From NCBI GenBank assembly GCA_030068145.1, contig JAPJBO010000124.1:124001-188000 (forward strand): a stretch of DNA of 64,000 nucleotides, in the 5' to 3' direction. Positions 11,018 through 21,694 of the stretch are shown one piece after another. The first letter of the stretch is position 1. The number at the start of each line of letters is the position of its first letter. This stretch comes from Diplonema papillatum (taxonomy: Eukaryota > Euglenozoa > Diplonemea > Diplonemida > Diplonemidae). The notes under the pieces were generated by a model that had not been told where the DNA came from, made no database searches, and saw only the letters and a list, made by a program, of their open reading frames with translations. Made by a program: the position numbers and the translations under genes.

Positions 11018-12183
11018 GTATCGGGAGGCTTTCAGCCTCCATTGTATACTTTTCTCAAAGACGGTCGCAGAATTCGGTTAGTGCAGGTGGTGCTACATGG
11101 CTGTCCGCCTGAAGAGTTTTGTGCCGATGGCAGCGTGACTGCCTCGCCTTCCGCAACAAAACTGGAATCATAATAACCCGCGTAATAATAGAGTACTCCC
11201 CAGTGCCACGTGCTTTTCGTTGCGGTCTCCTGCAGGCGTGGAGCACAACAAGACGCTGGCTCATACTTCGTCCTAATAGCCACGGTCCGAAAAGGCATCT
11301 AGCCGACAGCGACGAAAACGTCCGCTGCACCTTAACCGCGCGAGCTCGCAACCTGCTCGCGCCAAAATTCCATCAAGGGACAGACTGATCGTCCACCCGA
11401 CACCCTCTGGCGCAAGTGCCGAACAACTACCACGGTTCGCATAAGGAACAGGCAAGCCAGCCCGTTCCTTCCTGATAGACGGTGAACGACCGTCAACTGC
11501 CTGTGATTCTCCAAGGAAAAGGGATGGAACTACTGATTTGACCGTGGTGCACCGCCGTGCTTCTCAGCGGCAGGCAATTCGATGCAGTTCCAGGGGATAG
11601 GGCTCCATACCTCCGGAATTGTCGGAGTGGCAATGACGGGGTTGTTGCTGTGCCCAAAGGAAGCCCTCTTTTGGAACGTCCGGAGGCTGGCTGGTCGAAG
11701 TCATGGACTGGCAGGAGCATGCAGGTGTATCAGAATCGCAGAAACCGACCCAGTTTTATAGAAGGACGGGGGGCAGGGTTGCAAACTGTCGGGAACCACT
11801 GGCTCGCAGGATTGCGATGCAGCTCACTCCCGCAGCTAGCTGTCAGTAAAAAAGAGAATCCGCGAAGAACACGGCAGAAGGCTATTTTTGGTCGGTTGCA
11901 GTTCATTTGCATGCTGGCGAGACACGGATGGAAGAAATAGGCGAGCGGTGAGTCGGTGCGTACCTCCGTTCGTGGTGTCGGCCATTAAACAGGCGCAGTA
12001 CATACAACGCAGGGATCGTTGAGTCGCAGCTCTTGACGGAACAGATAGAAGCGGGCATTTTTCTCTTCGCATTTTCTCGTGAAAGGTGGGCCCACGCTTG
12101 CCGACTCCCGCAACACCATGACAAACTCAAGAGGTCTAGCCCACTATTCCCTGCAGGATTGCATACGTTGAAGAAAGAATGGG
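11018..12183. other. repeat-bearing spacer, no supported gene
   Basis: Contains a short family G piece near 11565-11600 (caggcaattcgatgcagttcc, shared with 42840-42870 and 53515-53535) and a family H copy at 12017-12175. ORFs here are short and unconvincing. Confidence 0.4.
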
Positions 12184-13002
12184 CTACGCAGAGAAGCTGT
12201 AGTCATTTTGTAGGCGACACAACGTTGTACATGCCAACTTGGGAATCAGGTCTCCGTTGCTGTTGACAGAAAAAATGTGTTGACTGTTTTGAGTCCCCAT
12301 TGGTCTTGATGGATAGTAATGTTCTTTCCAACGGCAGGTCGGAAGAAAACAGTGGAATGTGAAACAGGCATTGTTGAGGAATTTGAACTCGTCGCCAGGT
12401 GTAATACGTGCTCGTATGGGTGTGCGATCAACCGCATGTTCCACCTGCTTCGTGTTCCGGTTCGTTGTAGGGCAACTGTCCTGCGGCAACCAGAAACCGT
12501 CTGTATGACAGGGGAACCCATTGCCGGCTGCCTCGATTGATTGATCGTGGATCGGGGACAAGCACTCAGCTGTCTCATCGTTCTCTTCCAGGGATACTTG
12601 TTCTCGCAATTGCTTGGGTGAAAGAGAGTTGAGTTTTGAAGAAGACATCGCCAAGTGCAGTAGATACGACCCTCGCGCCCTGCGTCGAAAACAACTCCGT
12701 AGAGTGCAAACGAGCTGGTGAATAAACGGAGGGACTTGTTCCGCGTCGCAATCTTGAAGCCCTGCCGTGCGGCTTCTCGCGGCATGGCTTGCCTTCTGGA
12801 TCGCGCAATTTAGGTCCACAATGCTTGTCGAAAAGAGGTCAATTTCGGACGAAGTTGGAGTGTGAGTCACTCGCATGAACAGCCCCCTTCTGGCTGTTTG
12901 TTTAGGCAGAATCCTGTCGCAAGCACGTTTAATATGAGCACCTAACAATTGAAGGAAAGGACGAGCTACCACGCCCTGTGAAGTGTTGGCCAATGGTACC
13001 AA
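12184..13002 (-). CDS. hypothetical 272-residue ORF
   Basis: An uninterrupted 272-codon frame in DNA of about 50% GC, longer than expected by chance. The sequence shows no recognisable domain, signal peptide or membrane segment and no strong compositional bias. It includes a Ser/Gln-rich stretch (MSSSKLNSLSPKQLREQ). No splice sites were identified and the base composition does not rise as it does in the confirmed exons. It may be a real orphan gene, an old transposon ORF or chance. Confidence 0.22.
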   Translation of the reverse strand: MVPLANTSQGVVARPFLQLLGAHIKRACDRILPKQTARRGLFMRVTHTPTSSEIDLFSTSIVDLNCAIQKASHAARSRTAGLQDCDAEQVPPFIHQLVCTLRSCFRRRARGSYLLHLAMSSSKLNSLSPKQLREQVSLEENDETAECLSPIHDQSIEAAGNGFPCHTDGFWLPQDSCPTTNRNTKQVEHAVDRTPIRARITPGDEFKFLNNACFTFHCFLPTCRWKEHYYPSRPMGTQNSQHIFSVNSNGDLIPKLACTTLCRLQNDYSFSA

Positions 13003-13254
13003 AGCAGACCAAGATCACTCTGACGATAGAGAGATGTTGTGTGTGAGAGTCGAGTTACAGTGCAGGGACCATGTCTCCAAGGAGTTCCGGTCGCCTCACC
13101 TTGATGTTGATAGAACAAGATTTGGTTGTTACATTTGGTTGTTACTTTGGCGCATGGAACGTACAGATTGGCGTCTCGTGACAATTTTGTTTTCTTGTTT
13201 GCTGATCTCCTTCAAATGCTGCGTCCCGTCGTGTGCCTGCCCCGAGTTTCGTCT

Positions 13255-13350
13255 TTCATGCTGGTCGCATGCCTCCTTCCTGATGACTTCGTTTTAGAAA
13301 TGAAGTGAGATAACAGGATCGCCATGATGCTGAAGATCATCGATCAAGCT
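13255..13350 (-). pseudogene. decayed LSU rRNA fragment
   Basis: The reverse complement resembles part of the rRNA fragment at 6340-7115 (AAGCTTG.TCGAT, GATCTTCAG, GCGATCCT, CTTCAT) with several substitutions and deletions. It is too short and diverged to be functional. Confidence 0.5.
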
Positions 13351-13613
13351 TCCTGTCGCAGAATCGCTTCACGAATAAAGAACGAGAAGGCAACCGTCGC
13401 CACTCTTCCGTTCGTAAGGCTAGGGTCTTTGGGTTCGTAGCCGCTTCCAGGGACTGACGGGATCCCGTTTTTTAGCGTTAATTTTCTGAGACATCCAGAC
13501 AGTCAGGCGGGGAGTTTGGTTGGCGCGGGCTTTCCAGTCGATGCATGTGGTTCGGGATGCAGCATACTCTGTGCAAAGACGTTCCTTCGAAGCAGAAGTG
13601 ACGGCAATCGGTT

Positions 13614-14057
13614 ATTGACTGCGGCGGCCACACATTCGTGCCAGCAGTGCGCGCAGAACGCCTGCTCGCCGGTGATTATCGGCACGAGAGAGTACTTCTC
13701 AAGCTCCGAGTGACGGTTTCCACTGAAGACAACCTTCGCCGTCGCATCGCACGACGACGTTTTCAGCTTCCGAGCGGAAGACTCTCGATGGGTCAGTCCG
13801 ATGTCAACGTGTTGTTGGATAGCCGTCTACCGGTCATTGACTGCGGCGGCCACACATTCGTGCCAGCAGTGCGCGCAGAACGCCTGCTCGCCGGTGATTA
13901 TCGGCACGAGAGAGTACTTCTCAAGCTCCGAGTGACGGTTTCCACTGAAGACAACCTTCGCCGTCGCATCGCACGACGACGTTTTCAGCTTCTGAGCGGA
14001 AGACTCTCGATGGGTCAGTCCGATGTCAACGTGTAGTTGGATAGCCGTCTACCGGTC
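13614..14057. repeat. 222-bp tandem duplication derived from the channel gene's zinc-finger region
   Basis: Two nearly identical 222-bp units (13614-13835 and 13836-14057); the start of a third reaches the stop of the adjacent channel gene. Each unit contains cagcagtgcgcgcagaacgc, which also encodes the FCAHCW motif of the channel's zinc finger at 14461-14490. The repeat therefore seems to have arisen from a copied piece of that gene's 3' end. Confidence 0.75.
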
Positions 14058-16250
14058 ATTGACTGCGGCGGCCTTTAACACGCGACTTTTGCGGCGCCCC
14101 CTGCCGCCCACCGGCGAATCGGGTTGCAACGTGATGCCCGGACTGCCTAGCTTGCTTTGCGGCCGGCGATCCTTGCGGCTCAACCCGCGCACTATGTCGG
14201 CCATCTCGTTGATGACGTCGACGTCCTCAGGCAGCTTGGCTGGCGGCAGCGACGCAGACGAGCCGACGGCCCTCAGAAACGGGTTCCGCCCGTGCGCCAC
14301 CGGCGTGTGCAGCCCCGGGCTGACCAGCGAGCTCGCGCTCGCCTGCGGGCTCAGCGGGAAGCCCCCCTCGCTGAGGCCGCCTTGGGCCGCCGCCGCGCAC
14401 GCGGCGCAGACGTCGTACTGGCAGCTCCGGCAGTGCAGCATCGCCTCCGGCGCCCGCTCACGCCAGCAGTGCGCGCAGAACGCCTGCTCACCGCCGCCGC
14501 CGCCGGGCGCGTATTTCTTGAGCAGGTGCCCCCGCGGGCACGAGTACAGCGCCGCCGGCGCCTCGGCCGGGCTCGCCACCAGCCGCCTACCACACCGGGG
14601 GGGGCCCAGCGCGTTCAGGTCAAACTTCGTCGAGCTTTTAAACAGGGGGTCCTGCTCGGCGGACGAGACGGACTCCGATCGCTCGCGGTACGCCGTTGGG
14701 TTCGTTCTGGCGGTGAGCGACGAGTGCGTGCTGAAGGCGCGGGATCGGTTGTTGCCGTGGGCTGCCCCCTGGTGCAGGGGAAAAGCGGATGTTGGGGACA
14801 AGCACCCGATGGGTGAGTCGACGGGCGCGGGGGAGATCGACTTTCGGGAGTTCGAATGCGTGCTCACGGGGCGGGCGCCGAGGCTGCTGTTGCAGGGGCG
14901 GACGGCTTCGGCGCCCGGCTGCGTCGCGGGCCGGTCGAGGGAGCGGCCGAAGGAGTCGCCGGCGGCGAGGACCTGCTCTTCGAGGAGCCTTTTTTTCTCG
15001 CGGATCTGACCGTTGACCACGGCTTCCCCCGCGTACGCCTCCCATTGCAGCTTCCGGTTCTGCGCGGAGCTGAAGCCCTGCGCCTCGAGCAGCTTGTCGG
15101 ACATCCGACCGTCCCGCTGCATCCGCGTCGACAGCTTGAACTTCCACCGGCGGAACAAGTTCGACAGCACCCCGAAGAACGCGCCCATCAACCCGAGCCC
15201 CGGCGCCATGAACCAGAACCCGCAGATCCGGCCGATCGTCGACGCCGGCACGAAGTCGCCGAACCCGATCGTCGAAAGGCTCACGAACGAGAACCAGAGC
15301 CCCTCCGAGTACCGCCAGGACTCGATCTGCGCGAAGGCGACGCCCCAGCAGCCCATCCAGACGCAGACCCCGGCGAACGTGAGCAGCAGGTACTGCTTCG
15401 ACGTGCGCGACTCGGCGGGGACCTCCGCGCTGAGCTCGAACCACAGCGCGGTCCCCCGCACGACGGTGTTGTAGTCCATGGTCCTCCGACTGTCTTCGCT
15501 GACGTTGCGGAGGACGTGGTCCATGAGGAGCTTGTCGGGCTCGCCGCCTATCATGCACGCGATCATCGTCTTGAACCCTTCGACCGGCACCAAGCCGTCG
15601 CCTTCCGGATCGAGCTGCTCGAGCGTCGGCACCGGGCGCGACTCCCAAGACGGGTCGACGCCGGCGGTCACGTTCAAGAAGGTGTGCGTGAGCTTTTCGC
15701 CCGCGGACTGCGGCGTCGAGTCGTTCGCCGGCGCGTGATAGTGCGCGCTCGGCTTCCGCCGCACCCGCTCGCCTTCTTTGAGCCTGCGGATGTGCTTGTG
15801 CCGGGCGAGGTGCGCCTCGATGACCTCCGCCACCAGCCCCGCCACATTGGCCAGGACGACGGCGACAATGCTGATACCCGGCACGGCGTAAACCACTGTG
15901 AACACCCTCCCCCCCAGTGTCACCGGAGCGTAGACCCCGTACCCTATGGTCGTGATCACCGTGAAGGCGTAGAACGTGCTGCCGGTGAACGTCCAGTGCG
16001 GCAGGCGGTGGTCGGGGAACTTGCAGACCCCGAGCTTCTGCAAATACGCCGTCTGGTTCGTGTTGAGCCCCGCGTCGACGACGTAGTCGGTCATCCTCTT
16101 CATGTCGTCGAGCTCGTGCCCGTGCTCGAGCCCGTACATCGCGGCGCCGCCCGCGATGATGTACGTCACGTTCAACGCGAGGTACCCGCCGATCAGCAGC
16201 AGCCGCCTCTTAATGGAGGGCACATGGTCCGCCATGCCCCTCCCGCCCAC
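14049..16250 (-). CDS. two-pore-domain (K2P/TWIK-like) potassium channel with C-terminal zinc finger
   Basis: Single-exon frame of 733 residues. Membrane helix 1 spans about residues 16-38. Pore 1 has selectivity filter TIGYG (101-105), followed by a helix at about 114-142. A soluble stretch contains a degenerate EF-hand-like loop (DPEGDGLVPVEG, 214-225). A helix at about 285-306 precedes pore 2 with filter TIGFGD (327-332), and a final helix lies near 340-365. The long cytoplasmic tail is Ser/Pro-rich and ends in a ZZ- or C1-like Cys/His finger (CPRGH..FCAHCW..CRSCQYDVCAAC). It should form a dimeric K+ leak channel in a membrane. The EF loop lacks the usual Glu at position 12, so calcium sensing is uncertain. 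ATG at 16250 is used; Met6 is an alternative. Both flanks carry partial duplications of the gene. Confidence 0.87.
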   Translation of the reverse strand: MGGRGMADHVPSIKRRLLLIGGYLALNVTYIIAGGAAMYGLEHGHELDDMKRMTDYVVDAGLNTNQTAYLQKLGVCKFPDHRLPHWTFTGSTFYAFTVITTIGYGVYAPVTLGGRVFTVVYAVPGISIVAVVLANVAGLVAEVIEAHLARHKHIRRLKEGERVRRKPSAHYHAPANDSTPQSAGEKLTHTFLNVTAGVDPSWESRPVPTLEQLDPEGDGLVPVEGFKTMIACMIGGEPDKLLMDHVLRNVSEDSRRTMDYNTVVRGTALWFELSAEVPAESRTSKQYLLLTFAGVCVWMGCWGVAFAQIESWRYSEGLWFSFVSLSTIGFGDFVPASTIGRICGFWFMAPGLGLMGAFFGVLSNLFRRWKFKLSTRMQRDGRMSDKLLEAQGFSSAQNRKLQWEAYAGEAVVNGQIREKKRLLEEQVLAAGDSFGRSLDRPATQPGAEAVRPCNSSLGARPVSTHSNSRKSISPAPVDSPIGCLSPTSAFPLHQGAAHGNNRSRAFSTHSSLTARTNPTAYRERSESVSSAEQDPLFKSSTKFDLNALGPPRCGRRLVASPAEAPAALYSCPRGHLLKKYAPGGGGGEQAFCAHCWRERAPEAMLHCRSCQYDVCAACAAAAQGGLSEGGFPLSPQASASSLVSPGLHTPVAHGRNPFLRAVGSSASLPPAKLPEDVDVINEMADIVRGLSRKDRRPQSKLGSPGITLQPDSPVGGRGRRKSRVLKAAAVNDR

Positions 16251-16334
16251 TTCTTGTGCACGACGGTGCGCTCGGGACGCTAATTCGCTGGGTCCCAGTG
16301 TTCCCCTCCCTCCCTCTACTTTTTTTCCCCCGTT

Positions 16335-16720
16335 CTAATGGCAGGCGTCGTGTTGATTGCCACAGCACAAAAGCAAGGTGCTGCACTTGGTACCACCGTA
16401 AACACCCTCCCCCCCAGTGTCACCGGCGTAAACCCCGTACCCTATCGTCGTGATCACCGTGAAGGCGTAGACCGTGCTGCCGGCGAACGTCCAGTGCGGC
16501 AGGCGGTCGGGGAACTTGCAAACACCGAGTTTCTGCAAATACGCCGTCTGGTGTTGAGCCCCCCCCGCGTCGACGACGTAGTCGGTTGAGCTCGTGCCCG
16601 TGCTCGAGCCCGTACATCGCGGGCCGCCCGCGACGGTATACGTCGCGAGGTACCCGCCGATCACCAGCAGCCGCCTCTGAATGGAGGGCACATGGTCCGC
16701 TAGGCCCCCTCCCGCCCGCT
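16335..16720 (-). pseudogene. truncated, frameshifted copy of the K2P channel 5' end
   Basis: Repeats the first ~110 codons of the adjacent channel with deletions and frameshifts. IQRRLL.IGGYLA, YGLEHGHEL, DYVVDAG, QTAYLQKLGVCKFPD and TVITTIGYGVYA are all recognisable but in different frames. The upstream segment is duplicated as well: 16250-16390 matches 16720-16865 (gctaattcgctgggtcccag, ttctaatggcaggcgtcgtg). This is a local tandem duplication of promoter plus first coding part, about 470 bp, now decayed. Confidence 0.8.
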
Positions 16721-16869
16721 TCTTGTGCGCGACGCAGCGCGCCCCGACGGTGCGCTGGGGACGCTAATTCGCTGGGTCCCAGTGTTTCCCTCCCTTTATT
16801 TTCCCGTTCTAATGGCAGGCGTCGTGTTGAATGCCACGCGCACAAAAGAAAGGTGCTGCACTTGGTAAT

Positions 16870-18124
16870 GTATATCGCTACGCCAGCAGTGTCGTCGCGC
16901 TGCAGTAAGGGTTGGTGCCCGTTGGGTGGCACAATGATGCGCCACCCGTAGCATCTCTGCGGAAGGCGAACCCAGAACGCGTCCAGGATATCCACCGGCG
17001 TCCTAGAAGTTTGCATGCAACAATGCTGCTTGCCTAAACCATACGTGGTCAAGCGTAACACCAATGCAGCTGCGTCCAGATCGGTGCATGCTGAACGGAA
17101 AAGCAGTGAAGAGCGTCCTGTCTACCCGACAGAAACCTGGAAAGGTTCAGCCCTGAGAGCACGCAGGAGGTACTGTTGACGTATGGCTTTGATGTTCCTC
17201 TAGCGGAACAACGGGGGAACAACTGGCCAAGAGGATATTCATCTTTTATCGCCAGCAGCGCGAGTTTGGTCTGCTGTTGCGGTACCGCTGCTGCCTTGCG
17301 TACAGCGGTCGCTGTACATTGGTTGTGCGGGAACGTTCGACCTTGCGTCGAGTGTACGGATCCGTCACTGCCGAAGCAGGCACGACAACAAGATTGGCTT
17401 CCGGTGGACTCACCCTTGCCGCCCTGCGTCGGCCGTTTCTACCCGGCATCTTCCCCTCGTGCCACAAACAAGAAAAGGGAGCAGGTGCGACCGGGCTGGG
17501 AAGCGGGGAGCATCCGGCCGAAGCGGGAGCATCAACGGGATACAAGACAGGCAACCACAAGAAGGAGACAGACGACCCAGAGATCGGGCTGAAAGTCAAG
17601 GACAGTCTGATGGGCCTTTCTCCGGAGGGGCTCACGCCCTCAGAACTCGACATGCACGCATCTGACGACCGCCGGCATGGGCTGCCGGGTACGGTTCGAA
17701 AAACGTTTCTGGTCTCCTGGTCCGTGGATTCTCGCGCGTTGCTTGCGAGCAAGCGAAGAAAGTAACGGTCGCGGCAACAAGCGCGCATGCTCGCTGCGCG
17801 CATGTTCGTCCCCTTTACTGGCCAGCTAGAAGCGGCCATCTTCGTACTGGTGCAACAGTTCACGTAGCCGAAGGACACGCACGCGGTAGCGTCTTTGCAC
17901 GGGTTCCCCGCGTCCCACAACAGAAAACTCAAGAAGAGAAGAGTATTCCGGTGACGCTGCGAGTGCCGGCTTACTGAGTCGCTGCCTGAGCTATCATCAC
18001 AAACCCTGCGAGGGGTGAGTGACGCCGCTTCTTCTCGGTGAAACTGCCTTTCTAACTGAAACACAGCAGTCAGGGGGGGGACGGAGCTCCAGCGGCACGA
18101 CTTCGATCGGTTCGCCCGGGGGGT
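16870..18124. other. spacer without a supported gene
   Basis: Two long overlapping ORFs exist (17277-17765 plus; 17246-18064 minus), but neither has a recognisable domain and they shadow each other. Low-complexity Arg/Ser content on both strands suggests the openness reflects GC content. Confidence 0.4.
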
Positions 18125-18754
18125 CTACACAAGCCACAAGTAGAGAAGAACGAAAGCTGCGCACCACGGGGCCGGTACAAGGGCCGGCGAGCGAGAAGCG
18201 GCGAACTGGCAGAACGAAGTTGCCGAGCACGGCGACACGACGATGCAGTTGACGCCGGAGCACACCCTGTCTCGGAAGACGCACGCCTGCCACGACGGCA
18301 GGCAGGCTGCTTTGCCGGTCACCTGCAGCACGCTTTCTTGGAAAAGCGATCGCGCGTTAGAGATGTGCTTCGCGCACGTGTAAGCCTCGTCGCACGACGT
18401 AACGTTGACGTCTTCAAAGCAGGCGCCAGGGGTCATGTAGCAGGAGATGTTGACGGAACACGCCGTGCCCAGCTCGGAACTGTCCGTGGGAGTCCCCCCA
18501 AAGCATTCGCAGAGCTGTTGCTCTGCGTAGTGGAAGGCCGCTACAGAACGGCCAGTCGACCCGACCTCATACTGGTCGGGGTCCGCGGATGCCCAGCTGG
18601 TTTCTTTTGCTCGGATGACTTCGTTTCGCGCGGTGGCAACGTCACACGGCGCGTCGACCGCACACTGCGCGTACGAACACCGCGCAACGTCCGTAGTCTG
18701 GGCGCGGCTCGACGCCAAGAGCAGCACGAAAATAGGCCATACGCGCCATCTCAT
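18125..18754 (-). CDS. secreted Cys-rich protein, possibly GPI-anchored
   Basis: Frame of 209 residues from the chosen Met; an upstream in-frame Met at 18835 would add 27 polar residues before the signal peptide. It begins MRWRVWPIFVLLLASSRAQ, a classic signal peptide. The mature part holds about 20 cysteines, some in pairs (CSYAQC, CECFGGT, CSVNISC), and N-glycosylation sequons such as NISC and NVTS. It ends in a short hydrophobic tail (CAAFVLLYLWLV) preceded by small residues, which fits a GPI-attachment signal or a single membrane anchor. No family recognised. It stands alone, with no visible introns. Confidence 0.65.
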   Translation of the reverse strand: MRWRVWPIFVLLLASSRAQTTDVARCSYAQCAVDAPCDVATARNEVIRAKETSWASADPDQYEVGSTGRSVAAFHYAEQQLCECFGGTPTDSSELGTACSVNISCYMTPGACFEDVNVTSCDEAYTCAKHISNARSLFQESVLQVTGKAACLPSWQACVFRDRVCSGVNCIVVSPCSATSFCQFAASRSPALVPAPWCAAFVLLYLWLV

Positions 18755-18835
18755 CTCCCCTTCAGGAGTACCTGGAGTTGCGGTGCCTGCGCGACTCGCT
18801 GTGTTCTTCCTGTCGGTTTCGATCAAGTCGGGCAA

Positions 18836-20800
18836 GGAGCAGATGCCGGTCTACAATCCACGCGGGGCGGGACGCAGGACGGATCAGGCTGGTATCGAGA
18901 CTTGGGCGCGCGGTGTGCCCTACAGCATTTCAAGCGACTTGCTTTGAAGAAGTGCGGTGGCAAGGAAAACGTCCCAATGTTTCCGGAGGGTCGCTTTGCA
19001 GCTTCGCCGTGCCGCAACCCGTGACGGTTGCAAGGGTTGGGGAAGTGCCAAGCTCGATAAGAAGAAATAGAAGGTTATCGTATCGTATTCCGCTGATTCA
19101 CGAAAAAGGCCGATGCTTCGTTTCTGCCTGTGGGTGGGAACGAGGTTGTACCAAGCACCCACCAGCACTCTCACAAAGCAGCCGAGGACACGGAAAACCA
19201 TGGGACCCTTTATACGGATGCAGGGGCGCTCTTCCGAAGGGATTTTGCTTGTGCGCATAGTCCTGACAGACACTCCTTGGGTTCAGTGGAACTATGCTGG
19301 CGTGGCCGCCACACGACCACACATACTAGTGGGCAAAACTTCGATTCAGCCGTTACCCACTTCAAGCCCATTGTAACGTACAAACACACAAGTGGGCAAA
19401 ACTTCGAATAAGCCGTCGTAAATCGCTGCATGCGCTGCCCGCTATGCGGTGCGGTATAAGCACAAAGAAAGAGAGAGAGAGTGAGAGAGACGAGTTGGAG
19501 CGCAGGGACCATTTCCGGGGAGTCCGGTCTCCTCAATACTGTGCTAATGCGGGCGCGAAGACTTGAAGAAAAGGAGGTCGGCTTTGCTTTTTCCCGTCGG
19601 TTCGTAAAAGGGGTCAGCTTGCATGGAAATGCCCGCGAAGCCCTTCCCCCAACCGTCAACTGGCTGCAGTCGATACTTGAATCCTTCGATTGTTTGTTCA
19701 TCGCACGGACTCTGCCCCGGCAGCCGTCAATTCTGCGTAATGGTCTTGTGTAGCGTTGACAAGCACAGCAGATTGTCATTCACGTGGTGAGGGTTCATAA
19801 GCTTCAAACACTGAATTTTGTCGCAGAAGAGCAGTCTTCTGACACATCTGTGGCATGCAGAAGAGCAGTCTTCTGACACAACTGTGGCAGGCAGAGGAGC
19901 AGGCTCCTGACACACCCACGACATGCAGAAGAGCAGTCTTCCGACACACCTGTAGCATGCAGACGAGCACCTGTGGGCTCGGAGTGGAACCGCTGTAAAG
20001 TAGTCAGTTGGGCAACCAGCTTCGGTGTAGTCCTTCGGGCGTGTCCGAGAACTTCAGTGTTGCTACCCGTTCCTCACGTTCGTGAGTAGCATTTTGTCGT
20101 GGCACCGAGAGAGATTCATTCAATGTAAAATGCTTGGCGTGTCGGGACCAGGGAGCGTGCCAATAAGCGTATGTTCACGTTGATAAGCACGGCGCTTTGT
20201 CATTGCTGCGTGCGTCAAGCGCATGGTGAGAAACCAGGTTCACGTTGACCAGCACAGCTTATTGCCATTCAAGCGTTTATTGTGGTTTAGAGGTTCGGTG
20301 TTTTAGGGTCTCCGGTTGACCATTGAGGCTGTGAGGCGGGTGGCATTCGTATGAATACACGGTGAGGGACTACGGAGCGTGAGATTATTATGTTCACATT
20401 GACAAGCACGACGTATATTTGCCATTTGCATGAATTACATGGGGAGACTAAGGAGTGTACCGAATGTGCTAGCTGAGGCACAGTTTGCGAACGGGAAAGG
20501 AACCAGCGAGTGGCCGGCGACTTCTTTTGGGAGATCGGTGACAAGCCGCATCCGGCCCGTCGTCTTTTCAACACGAATGCTGCCGTCGCGAAAGAACGTT
20601 GAAGTATGGTTAGTGGTGTCACCTGAGGGGGGTAATCTCCGGGCTGCCCACGTGATAAAGCCGCTAAGCACTGGAACGTTTAAGTACATGGATCCGCATG
20701 GATCGGCATGCACTGTTAAGCAGCGGCTTATCCCGTGACACCTTTTTATTAGTACATAGGGGGCGCGTCCGTTTCAGCGACGCACCTTTGGCAATGCAGC
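18836..20800. other. spacer with short tandem repeats, no supported gene
   Basis: Contains a two-copy repeat around 19318-19410 (acacacaagtgggcaaaac type), a tandem array at 19826-19975, family B and C pieces at 20288-20342 and 20655-20735, and short unconvincing ORFs. Confidence 0.4.
19826..19975. repeat. ~37-bp tandem repeat
   Basis: Four imperfect units with the core gcagaagagcagtcttctga followed by cacatctgtggcat-like sequence. Short minisatellite with no coding evidence. Confidence 0.7.
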
Positions 20801-20813
20801 TGCGGCAACACCG

Positions 20814-21413
20814 TCATCCAACTTCGAGTAGCATCGCGAGCTCGGTCCCTTCTCCGGCCATTGACACCAGCTCCGAGAGTTCGGACAAGGCTGAGACTTT
20901 GCTTTCGCCCATGCCCTCCTGAGCATCCGCTGGGCCGAGGAGCAGCGATTTGCGCTTGTACTCTTGAAAGGACTTCTCGCGGATGTCGAGCTCCGCGGCT
21001 TGGTCGTGGAGGATGGATTTGTAGTCCGTCGACATGACCGACAGCCGGGAGCTGAGCATCGTCGACCTCCTTTTGTCGAAAAAGGCGACCAGCCCCGCGT
21101 CGACCCGCGGGTTGAACGCAGGAGACCGGTTCTCCTGCTCCGACGGCGCCGCGGCGAAGCACGGCTGGTCGGACGCCACGTCGTCGCAGTCGCGGTCCTC
21201 GTCGCCGATCTCCTCCGGCACCTCCGACGGCTCGCTCACCTCGCCCCCGCGATGCTGCTGCTGCTGCTGCTGCTGCTCGGTGACCCCGTCTATCTCTTCG
21301 GGAACCTCGTTGTCGCCGTCGTCGCCGACGCCGCCCGGCGCGTTGTCTTCGACGGAGGCGCAGCTGCAGCGCCGCGGGTCTGCCGCCGGGAGCCGGGCCG
21401 CTACATCGGTCAT
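20814..21413 (-). CDS. acidic, poly-Gln-containing hypothetical protein
   Basis: 199 residues from MTDVAARLPAADPRR. The frame stays open upstream to 21536, but that part lies in AT-rich sequence, so the later Met is preferred. The N-terminal half is acidic with an eight-residue Gln run and repeated VPEEI motifs. The C-terminal half is predicted helical (HDQAAELDIREKSFQEYKRK) and ends with an acidic helix. No known domain is visible. High GC and strong codon bias match the confirmed exons. The poly-Gln run is encoded by consecutive CAG codons and may be length-variable. Confidence 0.55.
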   Translation of the reverse strand: MTDVAARLPAADPRRCSCASVEDNAPGGVGDDGDNEVPEEIDGVTEQQQQQQQHRGGEVSEPSEVPEEIGDEDRDCDDVASDQPCFAAAPSEQENRSPAFNPRVDAGLVAFFDKRRSTMLSSRLSVMSTDYKSILHDQAAELDIREKSFQEYKRKSLLLGPADAQEGMGESKVSALSELSELVSMAGEGTELAMLLEVG

Positions 21414-21694
21414 CTCCGTTTCTTTGCAGCAGCAGCTCTTGGGCTCTGCGCTTTTTTTCGATCCCGAGGGACGGTTACTTTGGGTGTCTTGCAACCTTCG
21501 TTTTTTTGGGGGAAAAAAAATGGTTTGATGTCGCAACTCCTACTTCCAAATAGCTTGCTCTTCTTCACAGGGTTCCGGCGATATTCGCTCAGCAAGTTGC
21601 CTGTGACGGGCGCTATTTTGCACCTGCTCACAAAGCGCGCACAACAGGGATCATGGGTGTGCGAAGGATCCCCACCTGGCAGACCTATGTGGTG

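Noticed and set aside
14157..16283. Plus-strand ORFs of 219-475 codons opposite the K2P channel
   Set aside because: Antisense shadows: the opposite strand carries unmistakable pore motifs, while these show only Arg/Pro/Gly-rich low complexity.
17246..18064. 272-codon minus ORF and the overlapping plus ORF
   Set aside because: No domain, no splice signals, mutually overlapping; the openness fits local GC content.
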